Origin: Gracilibacillus massiliensis
GTDB taxonomy: Bacteria > Bacillota > Bacilli > Bacillales > Amphibacillaceae
Direction of reading: 5' to 3'
Length of the DNA stretch: 64,000 bases
NCBI RefSeq assembly: GCF_001458115.1
Contig: NZ_CZRP01000013.1
Location: 1 to 64,000 of the forward strand
Position numbers and translations under genes: made by a program. Every line of letters starts with the position of its first letter. Within the stretch, counting starts at the first letter, position 1. This document shows positions 51,661 through 60,471 of this stretch, piece after piece. The notes beneath the pieces are model-generated. The model was not told the origin of the DNA and made no database searches. It saw nothing but the letters and a program-made list of their open reading frames with translations.

Positions 51661-52839
51661 CTATTTCCCTTTCGCTCCTCCACCCTTACTATGGAGTGCA
51701 AAGAGATTCGTATCGATCGAGAATTGAATCGATTGGCGTTCTCTTTCTCGTTTTAGTGCTAATTGAATTAATTGGTCGGTTAGCTGTTGAAAATCTTTAC
51801 CTGTAGGTTCCCATAAATAAAAGGATAGTGAGCCTGGAATCGTATTAATTTCGTTTACGAAAACGTCACCTTCCGGATTTAATAAAAAGTCAATACGTGA
51901 GACACCACTTGCATTTAACAGTCGAAATGTTTTCTCTGCTAATTCCTTTACTTTGGTAGTAGCCTCATCAGAAATCTCTGCTGGAATAATGCGATTTACG
52001 CTTTCCATTCCTTTCGTATCTCCTGATTTACCTCCACTTTGATACTTATCGGCATAGGATAAGATTTCGTCAGAACTTAACACCTGCTCACAGAGCGAAC
52101 TCTCGACTTCTTCATAGTCGCCGATCACGGAACAATTTACTTCTGTTAAATCAGTCACCATTTTTTCAATAATGACTTTAAAACTATAGGAAACAGCCAA
52201 TTCAATTGCTTCTTCAAGCTCTTCTTCGTTCTTCGCTTTCGAAATACCGACACTTGACCCTAAATTAGCAGGTTTCACGATTACTGGATAGCCAACTGAT
52301 TCTGCTAATTGTTTAATTGCTGTCTGATCTTGGTGCCACTGACTAGCATAAAACCACTCGTAATCAACAATTGGAACATTGGCATCACGTAAGATTTGTT
52401 TCATCATTACTTTATCCATACCAGCTGCCGAAGAGGCGACATCGCATCCTACGTATGGCAGACCTAATAATTCTAGATAACCTTGTAAAGAACCATCTTC
52501 TCCATTTGTACCATGAATAACTGGGAAAACCACATCTATTGTAGTTAGCACACCTTTTGAAAAAAGTGTTCGTTCCTTCTTTTTTAAAACGATGGTATCT
52601 TCATTTTCCTGTTCTAACACGACTTTTTCTGCTTGTTTAAATAATTGATCAAGGTCTTTATAGTTATCAATATCGGTTAAAACATCACCGGTATACCATT
52701 CTTTCGATTTACTTATATAAATAGGTATTGCTTGATATTTCGAGTCATCCATTGCACTGATTGCTTGCAGTGCAGAAATGACAGATACTTCATGTTCAAC
52801 AGATACGCCACCAAAAATAACGGCTACTTTCGTTTTCAC
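51661..52839 (-). CDS. ddl: D-alanine--D-alanine ligase
   Basis: 392 residues, ATP-grasp enzyme making the D-Ala-D-Ala dipeptide for peptidoglycan. Visible are the N-terminal VAVIFGGVSVEHEVSVIS, VIHGTNGEDGSLQGYLELLGLPYVG, VKPANLGSSVGISKAKN, and the metal-binding RIDFLLNPEGDVFVNEINTIPGSLSFYLWE. The protein is somewhat longer than the shortest Ddl forms. Upstream on the same strand is a Mur-ligase-like gene that would use its product. Confidence 0.95.
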   Translation of the reverse strand: MKTKVAVIFGGVSVEHEVSVISALQAISAMDDSKYQAIPIYISKSKEWYTGDVLTDIDNYKDLDQLFKQAEKVVLEQENEDTIVLKKKERTLFSKGVLTTIDVVFPVIHGTNGEDGSLQGYLELLGLPYVGCDVASSAAGMDKVMMKQILRDANVPIVDYEWFYASQWHQDQTAIKQLAESVGYPVIVKPANLGSSVGISKAKNEEELEEAIELAVSYSFKVIIEKMVTDLTEVNCSVIGDYEEVESSLCEQVLSSDEILSYADKYQSGGKSGDTKGMESVNRIIPAEISDEATTKVKELAEKTFRLLNASGVSRIDFLLNPEGDVFVNEINTIPGSLSFYLWEPTGKDFQQLTDQLIQLALKRERERQSIQFSIDTNLFALHSKGGGAKGK

Positions 52840-52906
52840 AGCCTATTCCTCCTCGTAAAAAACCATACTCTACACCAGTTTTACACTGGGAAAAGCTTTA
52901 TTAGTC

Positions 52907-54481
52907 TTACTCATTATATGTGTCTGGTAAATCATTCTCTAACAAAATAATCGCATCTTGACGGTTTAACGCCTGAATTTGTGAAATCGCATGATTTAAA
53001 TCTTTAGCAATAAATAATTGTTCCTCTGGATAATCTTTTTCACGTAGTCCATCTTGAAGCGGTTTTGTTTGCTTCTCTCCAACTAAAATCACGTAGTCAC
53101 ATGCATCTGCTGCATATTCACCAAATGCTTTGTTATATTGGTATTCCTTATCACCTAATTCTACCATACCTGGTGTCACCAGCACTTTATAACCTTCCAT
53201 TGATGAAAGTACTTCCAATGCCATACGGGAACCGGTTGGATTGGAGTTAAAGCTATCATCAATCACTGTTAAATTGCCAAAACCTTTTTTAATCTCCATT
53301 CGATGCTTGACAGCCTGGATTTTCTTTACACCTTGTTGAAGTTTATTTAATGGTACATTCATTTCCCAGGCCACACTGATGGCCGCTAAAATATTATAAA
53401 CATTATGTTTTCCTAAAATTTTAGTTTCAAAATCAGCATCCAATGTCTCAGCTTTATTGGTGACTCTAAATGTTGTTCCTTTATTATGGAAACGAATATT
53501 AGAAGCGACATAATCTGCCTCTTGATCATCAATAGCAAAATAGACTTTTCTACATTGATTTTTTGGCGTATATGCCATAATGTTCGCATCATCCCGGTTT
53601 AAAAAGGCAACACCGTCTTCAGGCAATGTTTCCACTATTTCATATTTCGTTTTTTGGATGTTCTCTAGCGTTTTAAATGTTTCTAAATGCTGCTCACCAA
53701 TCGCCGTTAGAATCGCATATTTATGGCCAACCAGTTCACAGATTTCTTGAATATTCCCTGGCTCTTTTGCACCCATTTCTGCGATGAACACATCATGATA
53801 GGGTTTGAGTGAATTACGAATTGTTATCGTTACACCGATTTTCGTATTAAAGCTATTTGGTGTTTTCAATGTATTAAAATGCGATGATAAAATGGTATCA
53901 AGCACAAACTTAGTACTCGTTTTTCCAAAGCTACCGGTAATACCGATCGTAGTGGTATTCTGGGCGCTTGAAATAATGTTTTTTGCATCTTTATAATAGT
54001 GTTCTTTAATACCATTTTCAATCGGTTTATTAATAAGATTAGCAAGAAGTATAATGCCATAAGTCAGCAACGACCCAAGAACTATAACCAATACAGCATA
54101 ACTGATCGGATAATCATTCCAAATAAAATGCAAACTAGTCGCGATTAAGAAAAGGTAAATAATAGCGATCGTCGTGATCAATCGTTTCACACGTGCAGTT
54201 ACGACCAATTTCTTTTTCTCTTGTTTGTTTTTAGGTACAATCAAACCTAATAAAACGATAAGGAAAACGGTCCAGTTTTGATTAAAATAATAAAAAATGG
54301 CTATTACAAGTGCTATCAACTCATTGAATGGAAATACTTTTAACCAGTGGTCTTTCATCCAACGTATAAGTCTGTTATTAAAATAACTATTTAATTGCAA
54401 CATATGGAGTCCCTGTTTCACTCGGAAGAAAAGATAGGCTATCCATAATATACTAATAATCGAAAAAACGATTTGCATCAT
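52907..54481 (-). CDS. Membrane-anchored Mur ligase family protein (MurF-like)
   Basis: 524 residues. The first ~150 hold four or five hydrophobic segments, absent from standard MurF. Then a Mur ligase core with P-loop GITGSFGKTSTK, a PNSFNTKIGV segment, EMGAKEPGNI, HNVYNILAAISVA and a C-terminal domain with VIDDSFNSNPTG. The family adds D-Ala-D-Ala to UDP-MurNAc-tripeptide. Its neighbour ddl supports that substrate. The membrane anchor and lack of a nearby cell-wall cluster make it look like a second, specialised MurF. Overlaps the hydrolase gene by 4 bases. Confidence 0.85.
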   Translation of the reverse strand: MMQIVFSIISILWIAYLFFRVKQGLHMLQLNSYFNNRLIRWMKDHWLKVFPFNELIALVIAIFYYFNQNWTVFLIVLLGLIVPKNKQEKKKLVVTARVKRLITTIAIIYLFLIATSLHFIWNDYPISYAVLVIVLGSLLTYGIILLANLINKPIENGIKEHYYKDAKNIISSAQNTTTIGITGSFGKTSTKFVLDTILSSHFNTLKTPNSFNTKIGVTITIRNSLKPYHDVFIAEMGAKEPGNIQEICELVGHKYAILTAIGEQHLETFKTLENIQKTKYEIVETLPEDGVAFLNRDDANIMAYTPKNQCRKVYFAIDDQEADYVASNIRFHNKGTTFRVTNKAETLDADFETKILGKHNVYNILAAISVAWEMNVPLNKLQQGVKKIQAVKHRMEIKKGFGNLTVIDDSFNSNPTGSRMALEVLSSMEGYKVLVTPGMVELGDKEYQYNKAFGEYAADACDYVILVGEKQTKPLQDGLREKDYPEEQLFIAKDLNHAISQIQALNRQDAIILLENDLPDTYNE

Positions 54482-55257
54482 TCAACTGCTCCTTTGTCAT
54501 CATCTAAAAAAGTGTCCACAATCACGGCCACTCTGCGTTTTTGTTCCAAAAATACATAATGCCCCGCATTTTCAATCAATGCTAAGCCGGCATTTGGTAT
54601 CAGTTTTTCCATGATTTTTGCATCTTCTACCGGTGTTGACGTATCATTAGCACCCCAAATTAATAAGGTAGGTGCTTTAATGTTTGGCATATGATGCTGC
54701 AGGTCTTCATTAACTACTTTACTTAGAGTTTGTTGCATCACTCTCGAGGCATTTTGATAATCTGATGAACCTGCTTTTCCACGATATTTTTGAATAATAC
54801 CCTCTTTGTATCGCTTTAAAACGGGTAAACTTAGCACATTTTTTAGTGTCTTGTAACTGTAAACTTTCAGATAATAATCCAATTTACGTTTTGGCTTTAC
54901 ACCAGCACTACCAATTAAAATGATTTTATGTACACCACTTTGGTGTCGATCCGCATACTTAATAGACACTCTTCCACCAAAAGAATGTCCGATTAAAATT
55001 GGATTTTTGATTTCTAATTTCGTTAATAACTTTTCCAGAAAATCAGTATATTGTCCGACATCCCAAGATTCTGGGGGTTCATCACTGCCACCAAACCCCG
55101 GAAAGTCAATCGAAGTTACTTGGAAATTTGTACTTAAGCTATTCTGTAAGTCTTCAAATAAATCGAGATTTGTACCCCAACCATGAAGCATCACAACAGG
55201 TCGACCTTCACCAGTTTGTTTATAATTTATATTTAATTTATCTATTTCGGTATACAC
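54478..55257 (-). CDS. Alpha/beta hydrolase
   Basis: 259 residues. HG motif VVMLHGWGTNLDLF, nucleophile elbow GHSFGG, acid region LLIWGANDTSTP, and histidine in NAGHYVFLEQ. GTG at 55257, nine bases after GGGAG, starts at VYTEIDKLNINY. The longer frame to 55323 lacks a ribosome site. The stop overlaps the MurF-like start (ATGA), so the two are co-translated. Substrate unknown. The linkage to peptidoglycan precursor genes suggests a role at the envelope. Confidence 0.87.
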   Translation of the reverse strand: MYTEIDKLNINYKQTGEGRPVVMLHGWGTNLDLFEDLQNSLSTNFQVTSIDFPGFGGSDEPPESWDVGQYTDFLEKLLTKLEIKNPILIGHSFGGRVSIKYADRHQSGVHKIILIGSAGVKPKRKLDYYLKVYSYKTLKNVLSLPVLKRYKEGIIQKYRGKAGSSDYQNASRVMQQTLSKVVNEDLQHHMPNIKAPTLLIWGANDTSTPVEDAKIMEKLIPNAGLALIENAGHYVFLEQKRRVAVIVDTFLDDDKGAVE

Positions 55258-55385
55258 GAATGAACGCTCCCTTTTCAATCTCAACTTAAAACATTCGTAC
55301 ATCACTTCTAATATATGACGCAATCTTTTCGTTTAGTCAGATTTTTTTAACACTCCTAATCATATCATAAAAAAGTTAAAAAAAT

Positions 55386-55435
55386 AATCCAAAAGATATC
55401 GAGTCCTAGCTGAAGAATTCGTTATCTTTTGGATT
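55386..55435 (-). terminator. Terminator of bioY
   Basis: AATCCAAAAGATA / TATCTTTTGGATT stem, followed on the minus strand by ATTTTTTT. 31 bases past the bioY stop. Confidence 0.82.
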
Positions 55436-55465
55436 TATTTTGCTTCGGTTATTTTTGTGATCGTT

Positions 55466-56038
55466 TTAAGCTGCTTGTTCTTGTTCATTGGTGCTTATTT
55501 TTAACAAATTTGCTTGTTGCAAGCGTCTGCGCACAATGATTCCAATCCAACTGGCCAGAAAAGCTTTTATTAAGCCAACTACTAAAAATGGATAAACCCC
55601 TCCTACAAGGGCAGCAGACCAAGATAAATCAGCAACAAATTTCAATTGCACCATACCAAATGCTAATGTAATAATCATACCTACCGTATTAGCCACCATA
55701 GCCATTGCAATATTAAATGTTGTTTTTTCTAGTATCTTACCTGTTACAAATGCGGCAAAAATAAATCCGATAATGTAGCCACCAGTTGGTCCAACAATTA
55801 CTTGAGGGCCACCACCGAATCCTGCAAATACTGGTAAGCCGATTGCCCCTAGCATCATATAGCAAACCATTGCTACAGCTCCCAATCTACTGCCAATAAT
55901 TGTAGCAGTAAGACCGACTGCTAATGTTTGACCACTAATCGGAACAAGCGGTAACGGGATTTCGATTTGTGCTAAAATAGCTGTTATTGCTGCAAAAATA
56001 CTTGATAAAATAATAGCTCTTAACTTCGTTGATTGCAC
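55466..56038 (-). CDS. bioY: Biotin transporter substrate-specific component BioY
   Basis: 190 residues, ECF-type S component with about 6 membrane segments. Family motifs are PLVPISGQTLAVGLTATIIGSRLGA and GGPQVIVGPTGGYIIGFIFAAFVTG. It captures biotin, working alone or with a shared EcfAAT energising module that is not in this window. A BirA operator precedes it, so it is repressed when biotin is sufficient. Confidence 0.95.
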   Translation of the reverse strand: MQSTKLRAIILSSIFAAITAILAQIEIPLPLVPISGQTLAVGLTATIIGSRLGAVAMVCYMMLGAIGLPVFAGFGGGPQVIVGPTGGYIIGFIFAAFVTGKILEKTTFNIAMAMVANTVGMIITLAFGMVQLKFVADLSWSAALVGGVYPFLVVGLIKAFLASWIGIIVRRRLQQANLLKISTNEQEQAA

Positions 56039-56052
56039 TTCACTCTCTCCTT

Positions 56053-56081
56053 TGTTAACTTATACAAAAAATAGGTTAACA
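56053..56081. promoter_or_regulatory. BirA operator upstream of bioY
   Basis: TGTTAAC, 15 bases, GTTAACA: a perfect inverted repeat of the BirA type, 15 bases before the bioY start codon. Predicted repression by biotin-loaded BirA. Confidence 0.85.
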
Positions 56082-56128
56082 TAGAAAGTGAAGAATTGTA
56101 AAGTATTTTTATGACAAGCTACAGCAAA

Positions 56129-56154
56129 AAAACTGCCTATTCATCAGACAGCTT
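56129..56154 (-). terminator. Terminator of the nar operon/TPR gene
   Basis: On the minus strand AAGCTGTC and GGCAGTTT pair (with G-U pairs) around a 9-base loop, followed by TTTTTGC. It lies 12 bases past the TPR gene stop. Confidence 0.7.
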
Positions 56155-56166
56155 TTAAAGTATCTG

Positions 56167-57624
56167 TTACTTGTTCATGATTTTCTGCAAATTCACTAAT
56201 CTATTTTCATATAAACGTCGCTGTTTAGGTTGCTTCGTCTCTTGATAAAACGCAATGATTGCTAAATAAGCCTCTTCTTTTAAACCAATGTTGTTTACCT
56301 TTTCTAAAAGTTGTATACCTTGTAAGTAATATTTCTCTGCCTCTTTATTATCTCCCGTTGTCTGATAACAGTAGGCTAGGCGTATAGCTGATAATCCCCG
56401 TTCTTCACGACAATTTGATCCCAGCTTATCATAAATTCGTAAGGCTTCCGCATATCTTACTAGTGCGTCACCAAATTGATCTTGTGCAAGGTAATTATAA
56501 GCGATTGCTTGTAAGGTATTAGCATATGCTAAGGTACGGGTCTTATCTTCTGTTTCTAGTCCTTGCAGAAAGTCGGTATACATATCAAAAGCTTTTGTAT
56601 ATTCCTTTTGCCCTGAATACAATTTACCTAGTGCATAGAGAAATTGCATGCGAATCTTCGGATGTTGACTTGCTAATGGTAAGCCAGATTCTAAAAAGGT
56701 CTGTGCTTGCTCCTTCTCACCAATTTTTAAGCTTATCGTTCCTAGTTTCGAATAAATGAACACAATTAGAAAGTGATCTTTCGGATAGGCTTTTAAAACA
56801 ATATTCAAAGCTTTTCGATAGTATTTGATTGCTCGTGGGAAAGCTTTGATATTTTCTTCAATTTCAGCAAGTAACATATATGCTCGTAAATAAAGCGGGT
56901 GATCCTCAGAAACTAAATTTTTTGCAGCACTAATATTTTTTCGCGCTGTTTTCAAATCTGTATGAAAATTAAGCTCTCCTAGTTTCAATAACAAGGTGGC
57001 TTCCCCGACCTTCGTTAAATCTTCTTTATGTTTACGGATAACATTTTCAAATAGTTGCTCCGCTAACTCTGGTTGCTCGAGCGCAAGATACACCTCTGCT
57101 AATTGATCGTTGACTTTCATTACATTTGGATCGGGTAATCGATAGAATTGCAAAAATAATTTCTTCGCTTCTTCTAATTGCATATGTGCTTGATGTAATT
57201 CTTCTTCTTGAAAAAACAACCAGCCGATTTTTTGATAAATTCGAGCAATATCTACCACGTGTTGGTGGTTTTTTTCCATATATTGCAATACCTTTGCAAG
57301 TGTCATTCGTGCTTGTGCATATTGTTTGAATTGTTCATCTAACTGGACAAAATCTAAATGAGCTTGTAGCCATAGTTGTTTTGTTTGACGATCTTGTCCA
57401 CGATATTTGACCGCTTGTTGAAAATGGTGTGAAGCTAATGAATAGTTGTTTTGTTTTGTATAAAATAATGCAACGGCGTAATGAAGATAAAGTAGTTCTT
57501 TAATTGATAATCCATCCATCTTTTTTAATTGGCTTTCAAATTTTGTAACATCTTGTTTCACCAAGTCAATTCGATTTTCTTTAATTTGCTCAATGGTAAA
57601 TATTATTTTTTTAAATTCTTCCAT
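56167..57624 (-). CDS. Tetratricopeptide repeat protein linked to narGHJI
   Basis: 485 residues, built almost entirely of TPR-type helical pairs (for example ASHHFQQAVKYRG, AEVYLALEQPELAEQLFENVI, AIKYYRKALNIVLKAYP, AIAYNYLAQDQFGDALVRYAEAL). No membrane segment, signal peptide or enzyme domain. ATG at 57624 with GGAG 8 bases before is chosen over earlier in-frame starts. It starts 18 bases past the narI stop with no terminator between, so it is part of the nar transcript. A scaffold, chaperone or regulatory role is a guess. Confidence 0.85.
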   Translation of the reverse strand: MEEFKKIIFTIEQIKENRIDLVKQDVTKFESQLKKMDGLSIKELLYLHYAVALFYTKQNNYSLASHHFQQAVKYRGQDRQTKQLWLQAHLDFVQLDEQFKQYAQARMTLAKVLQYMEKNHQHVVDIARIYQKIGWLFFQEEELHQAHMQLEEAKKLFLQFYRLPDPNVMKVNDQLAEVYLALEQPELAEQLFENVIRKHKEDLTKVGEATLLLKLGELNFHTDLKTARKNISAAKNLVSEDHPLYLRAYMLLAEIEENIKAFPRAIKYYRKALNIVLKAYPKDHFLIVFIYSKLGTISLKIGEKEQAQTFLESGLPLASQHPKIRMQFLYALGKLYSGQKEYTKAFDMYTDFLQGLETEDKTRTLAYANTLQAIAYNYLAQDQFGDALVRYAEALRIYDKLGSNCREERGLSAIRLAYCYQTTGDNKEAEKYYLQGIQLLEKVNNIGLKEEAYLAIIAFYQETKQPKQRRLYENRLVNLQKIMNK

Positions 57625-57641
57625 CTTCATCACTCCATTCA

Positions 57642-58331
57642 TTAAGCTTTTCGTATTTGCTTCTTATAGATAACATAACTTCTTGATAAATAGCGCAGTG
57701 GAAAACTAAATACATGCACCATTCTGGTAAACGGCCATATCGATGCAAAAGCATAATTTGCAATCAGATGAATCTTAAACCAGATCGGCACTTCTGCCAT
57801 TAAATGTGGTTCAATTCGAAAAATAAAAATCCCTCTAAACCAAGGTGCAATCGTCGTACGATAATCGAAACCATGAGAATCGACATTCATAAAAGTTGCA
57901 GTTAATCCGGACAGAACAACGATCAGTAAAAAAAATAATACAGCCCAATCTCCTTTTGACGTTGTCTTTTTTATCCGTGCTACTGTAAGACGTCGGTAGC
58001 TCAATAACACTAAACCAATGACAACCGCAATCCCTGCTGGTATCCCGAATGCTAATGCCATGATATGGTATTGATGTTCAGAAACTCCTAATCCGTTATA
58101 GAAAGATACCGGGACTAAAATTCCAAGAAAATGTCCACCAAGTACGAATAAAATTCCCCAATGAAAAAACATCGATCCATAGCGTAACTGTTTTTTCTCT
58201 AAAAATTCACTTGATTTTGTCGACCAGCCAAATTGGTCTTTTTGATAACGGTAAATATGTCCACCAATAAAAATAGTAAGAACGATATAAGGTAGGACTC
58301 CCCACAGAATCCATTCCAACGAAGCATTCAT
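57642..58331 (-). CDS. narI: Respiratory nitrate reductase, gamma subunit (cytochrome b)
   Basis: 229 residues with five membrane helices. It carries two b haems and passes quinol electrons to NarH. Haem-ligand histidines are plausible in FHWGILFVLGGHFLG and in the late IWPFTRMVHVFSFPLRYL. Last of the narGHJI set, 21 bases after narJ. Confidence 0.95.
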   Translation of the reverse strand: MNASLEWILWGVLPYIVLTIFIGGHIYRYQKDQFGWSTKSSEFLEKKQLRYGSMFFHWGILFVLGGHFLGILVPVSFYNGLGVSEHQYHIMALAFGIPAGIAVVIGLVLLSYRRLTVARIKKTTSKGDWAVLFFLLIVVLSGLTATFMNVDSHGFDYRTTIAPWFRGIFIFRIEPHLMAEVPIWFKIHLIANYAFASIWPFTRMVHVFSFPLRYLSRSYVIYKKQIRKA

Positions 58332-58352
58332 TGTCCTGCTCCTTTCCTGTCT

Positions 58353-58982
58353 TTAGCCTAATTGATTTTGTATTAACTGTTCCCGCATCGATTGCATAAT
58401 TCTTACGTCTTCTAGTGATAGCGGTCGCTCCTCTTTTTGAGAATGATCTGTACTTACCACTACCCCTTCATAACTCATCAATTTGATTAATGCTTCAAGC
58501 AATAGATAATAACTACTTTCTAACTTTTCTAATTTAGATTTTGTTTCAGCGATGGCTGCTGCATGCTTTGACAAAAATTCGATTCGCACTTCTTGATCTA
58601 TGGCCGCACAAAACTCTAACATCAGTGGTAAATAATCAGGCAATTCCTTATCTGTTACGTCAAAACCAGCTGCTTCATAAAATTTCTTTAATTTCAACAA
58701 CTCTAAACCACGCTCTTTTTGTTCGCCCAACTTTAAATAGGTCATATAAAGATTCGATGTTTTGCCAAAGTCAAACACTTCAATATAATGTTCTACCCAT
58801 TGATCTTGATTCCAATTTGATATTACGGAGAGGAACTCCACTAATGTTTTTCTAATGGATTCCTCTTCGATTGATTCTGAAAAAGCAGTTATTTCATCCA
58901 CTGCTTCTAGATGATCACGTGTCGGATAGCGTAGTAAAAAACTAAATAAGTGATAACTTGCTTGTATGGTTTCCGATTTCAC
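58353..58982 (-). CDS. narJ: Nitrate reductase assembly chaperone NarJ
   Basis: 209 residues, TorD/NarJ family all-helical chaperone for molybdenum-cofactor insertion into NarG. Visible are LFSFLLRYPTRDHLEAVDE and EHYIEVFDFGKTSNLYMTYLKLGEQKERG. GTG at 58982, eight bases after AAGGAGG and 13 bases past the narH stop, is the start. The upstream open frame overlapping narH is not used. Confidence 0.93.
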   Translation of the reverse strand: MKSETIQASYHLFSFLLRYPTRDHLEAVDEITAFSESIEEESIRKTLVEFLSVISNWNQDQWVEHYIEVFDFGKTSNLYMTYLKLGEQKERGLELLKLKKFYEAAGFDVTDKELPDYLPLMLEFCAAIDQEVRIEFLSKHAAAIAETKSKLEKLESSYYLLLEALIKLMSYEGVVVSTDHSQKEERPLSLEDVRIMQSMREQLIQNQLG

Positions 58983-58995
58983 AGTATTACCCTCC

Positions 58996-60471
58996 TTACG
59001 ATAAGACACCACAGCTTCCAGGTCCTCCTGCAAAGTCCAATCCGCATGCTCCCTGATCATCATATAAATCACGCACTTCTTCTTTATGACTCTTTGGAAT
59101 AACAAAACGGTCATCATATTTAGCAATAGCTAGTAAACGATACATTTTTCGTGTTTCCTCTTTATCAAGGCCTAATTCAAGCATTATTTCCTCATCAAAT
59201 TCTTTTCCGGTTGTTTCTGCTCGCATAAAGCTTCTCATCACTGCCATTTTCTTTAACACAGTTCGAATGTGTTCGGTATTTCCTGCTGTTAAAAGGTTGG
59301 CTAAATATTCAATCGGTATCCGCATATCATCAATTGCCGGAAAAATATCATCGACATCTGCTACACTGCCTTTTCCTTCGATTACATTCATTACAGGACT
59401 TAATGGTGGAATGTACCAAACCATTGGCATTGTACGATATTCCGGGTGTAATGGCAGTGCAATTTTCCAATCAATAATCATTCGGTAAATGGGTGACTGT
59501 TGAGCAGCTTCAATCCAGTCATCATGGATACCATCTTTTTTTGCTTGCTTAATGACTTCAGGATCATTTGGATCCAGGAAAATCTTTAATTGTTCTTCAT
59601 ATAATTTATCTTCGTCTTCAACAGATGCCGCTTCTAATACGCGATCTGCATCATATAGCATGACACCGATATAACGGATACGTCCTACACAAGTTTCTGA
59701 GCAGATTGTCGGCTGACCATTCTCAATTCTTGGGTAACACATTGTACATTTTTCCGCTTTATTTGTTTTCCAGTTGAAATAGACTTTTTTGTAAGGACAA
59801 GATGTTACACAATGGCGCCATGCTCGACATGCATTTTGATCGACTAGTACAATACCATCTTCATCACGTTTATACATTGCACCAGATGGACAAGAAGATA
59901 CACAAGGTGCATTGATACAGTGTTCACAAATACGTGGAAGATACATCATAAAGACATCTTCAAATTCTGTTTTGATCGATTCTTCCATTTGCTCAACGTT
60001 TGGATCACGAAGTCCGGTTATATGACCACCAGCTAAATCATCTTCCCAGTTTGGCCCCCACTCAAGGTCCATGAATTCACCGGTTATCGCTGATTTCGCA
60101 CGGGCAACTGGTTGATGTTTTCGTTCTTCACTATTTGTTAATTTCTCATAATCATAATTCCAAGGTTCATAATAATCATCGATTGTTGGTTGATAAGGAT
60201 TGTAAAAAAGGTTCATTAATCGCTTTGTTTTAGAACCTGATTTTAGTTTCAACTCGCCTTTGTTATCAAGCTCCCAACCACCTTGGTAGTGTTCCTGATC
60301 TTCCCAACGTTTTGGATAACCGATACCTGGTTTTGTCTCAACATTGTTAAAGTACATATATTCAGCACCCGGACGATTTGTCCAGGTGTTTTTACAAGTT
60401 ACACTACATGTATGACAGCCAATACATTTATCTAAATTCATTACCATTCCTATTTGTGCTTTAATCTTCAA
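58996..60471 (-). CDS. narH: Respiratory nitrate reductase, beta subunit (iron-sulfur)
   Basis: 491 residues. Four cysteine clusters bind one 3Fe-4S and three 4Fe-4S centres: CIGCHTCSVTC, CEHCINAPCVSSC, CRAWRHCVTSC (tryptophan in place of one cysteine, as expected for the 3Fe-4S site) and CTMCYPRIENGQPTICSETC. It wires NarI to NarG. TTG at 60471, giving LKIKAQIGMVMNLDKC as in B. subtilis NarH, with GGAGG nine bases before. Overlaps the narG stop by 11 bases. Confidence 0.96.
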   Translation of the reverse strand: MKIKAQIGMVMNLDKCIGCHTCSVTCKNTWTNRPGAEYMYFNNVETKPGIGYPKRWEDQEHYQGGWELDNKGELKLKSGSKTKRLMNLFYNPYQPTIDDYYEPWNYDYEKLTNSEERKHQPVARAKSAITGEFMDLEWGPNWEDDLAGGHITGLRDPNVEQMEESIKTEFEDVFMMYLPRICEHCINAPCVSSCPSGAMYKRDEDGIVLVDQNACRAWRHCVTSCPYKKVYFNWKTNKAEKCTMCYPRIENGQPTICSETCVGRIRYIGVMLYDADRVLEAASVEDEDKLYEEQLKIFLDPNDPEVIKQAKKDGIHDDWIEAAQQSPIYRMIIDWKIALPLHPEYRTMPMVWYIPPLSPVMNVIEGKGSVADVDDIFPAIDDMRIPIEYLANLLTAGNTEHIRTVLKKMAVMRSFMRAETTGKEFDEEIMLELGLDKEETRKMYRLLAIAKYDDRFVIPKSHKEEVRDLYDDQGACGLDFAGGPGSCGVLS

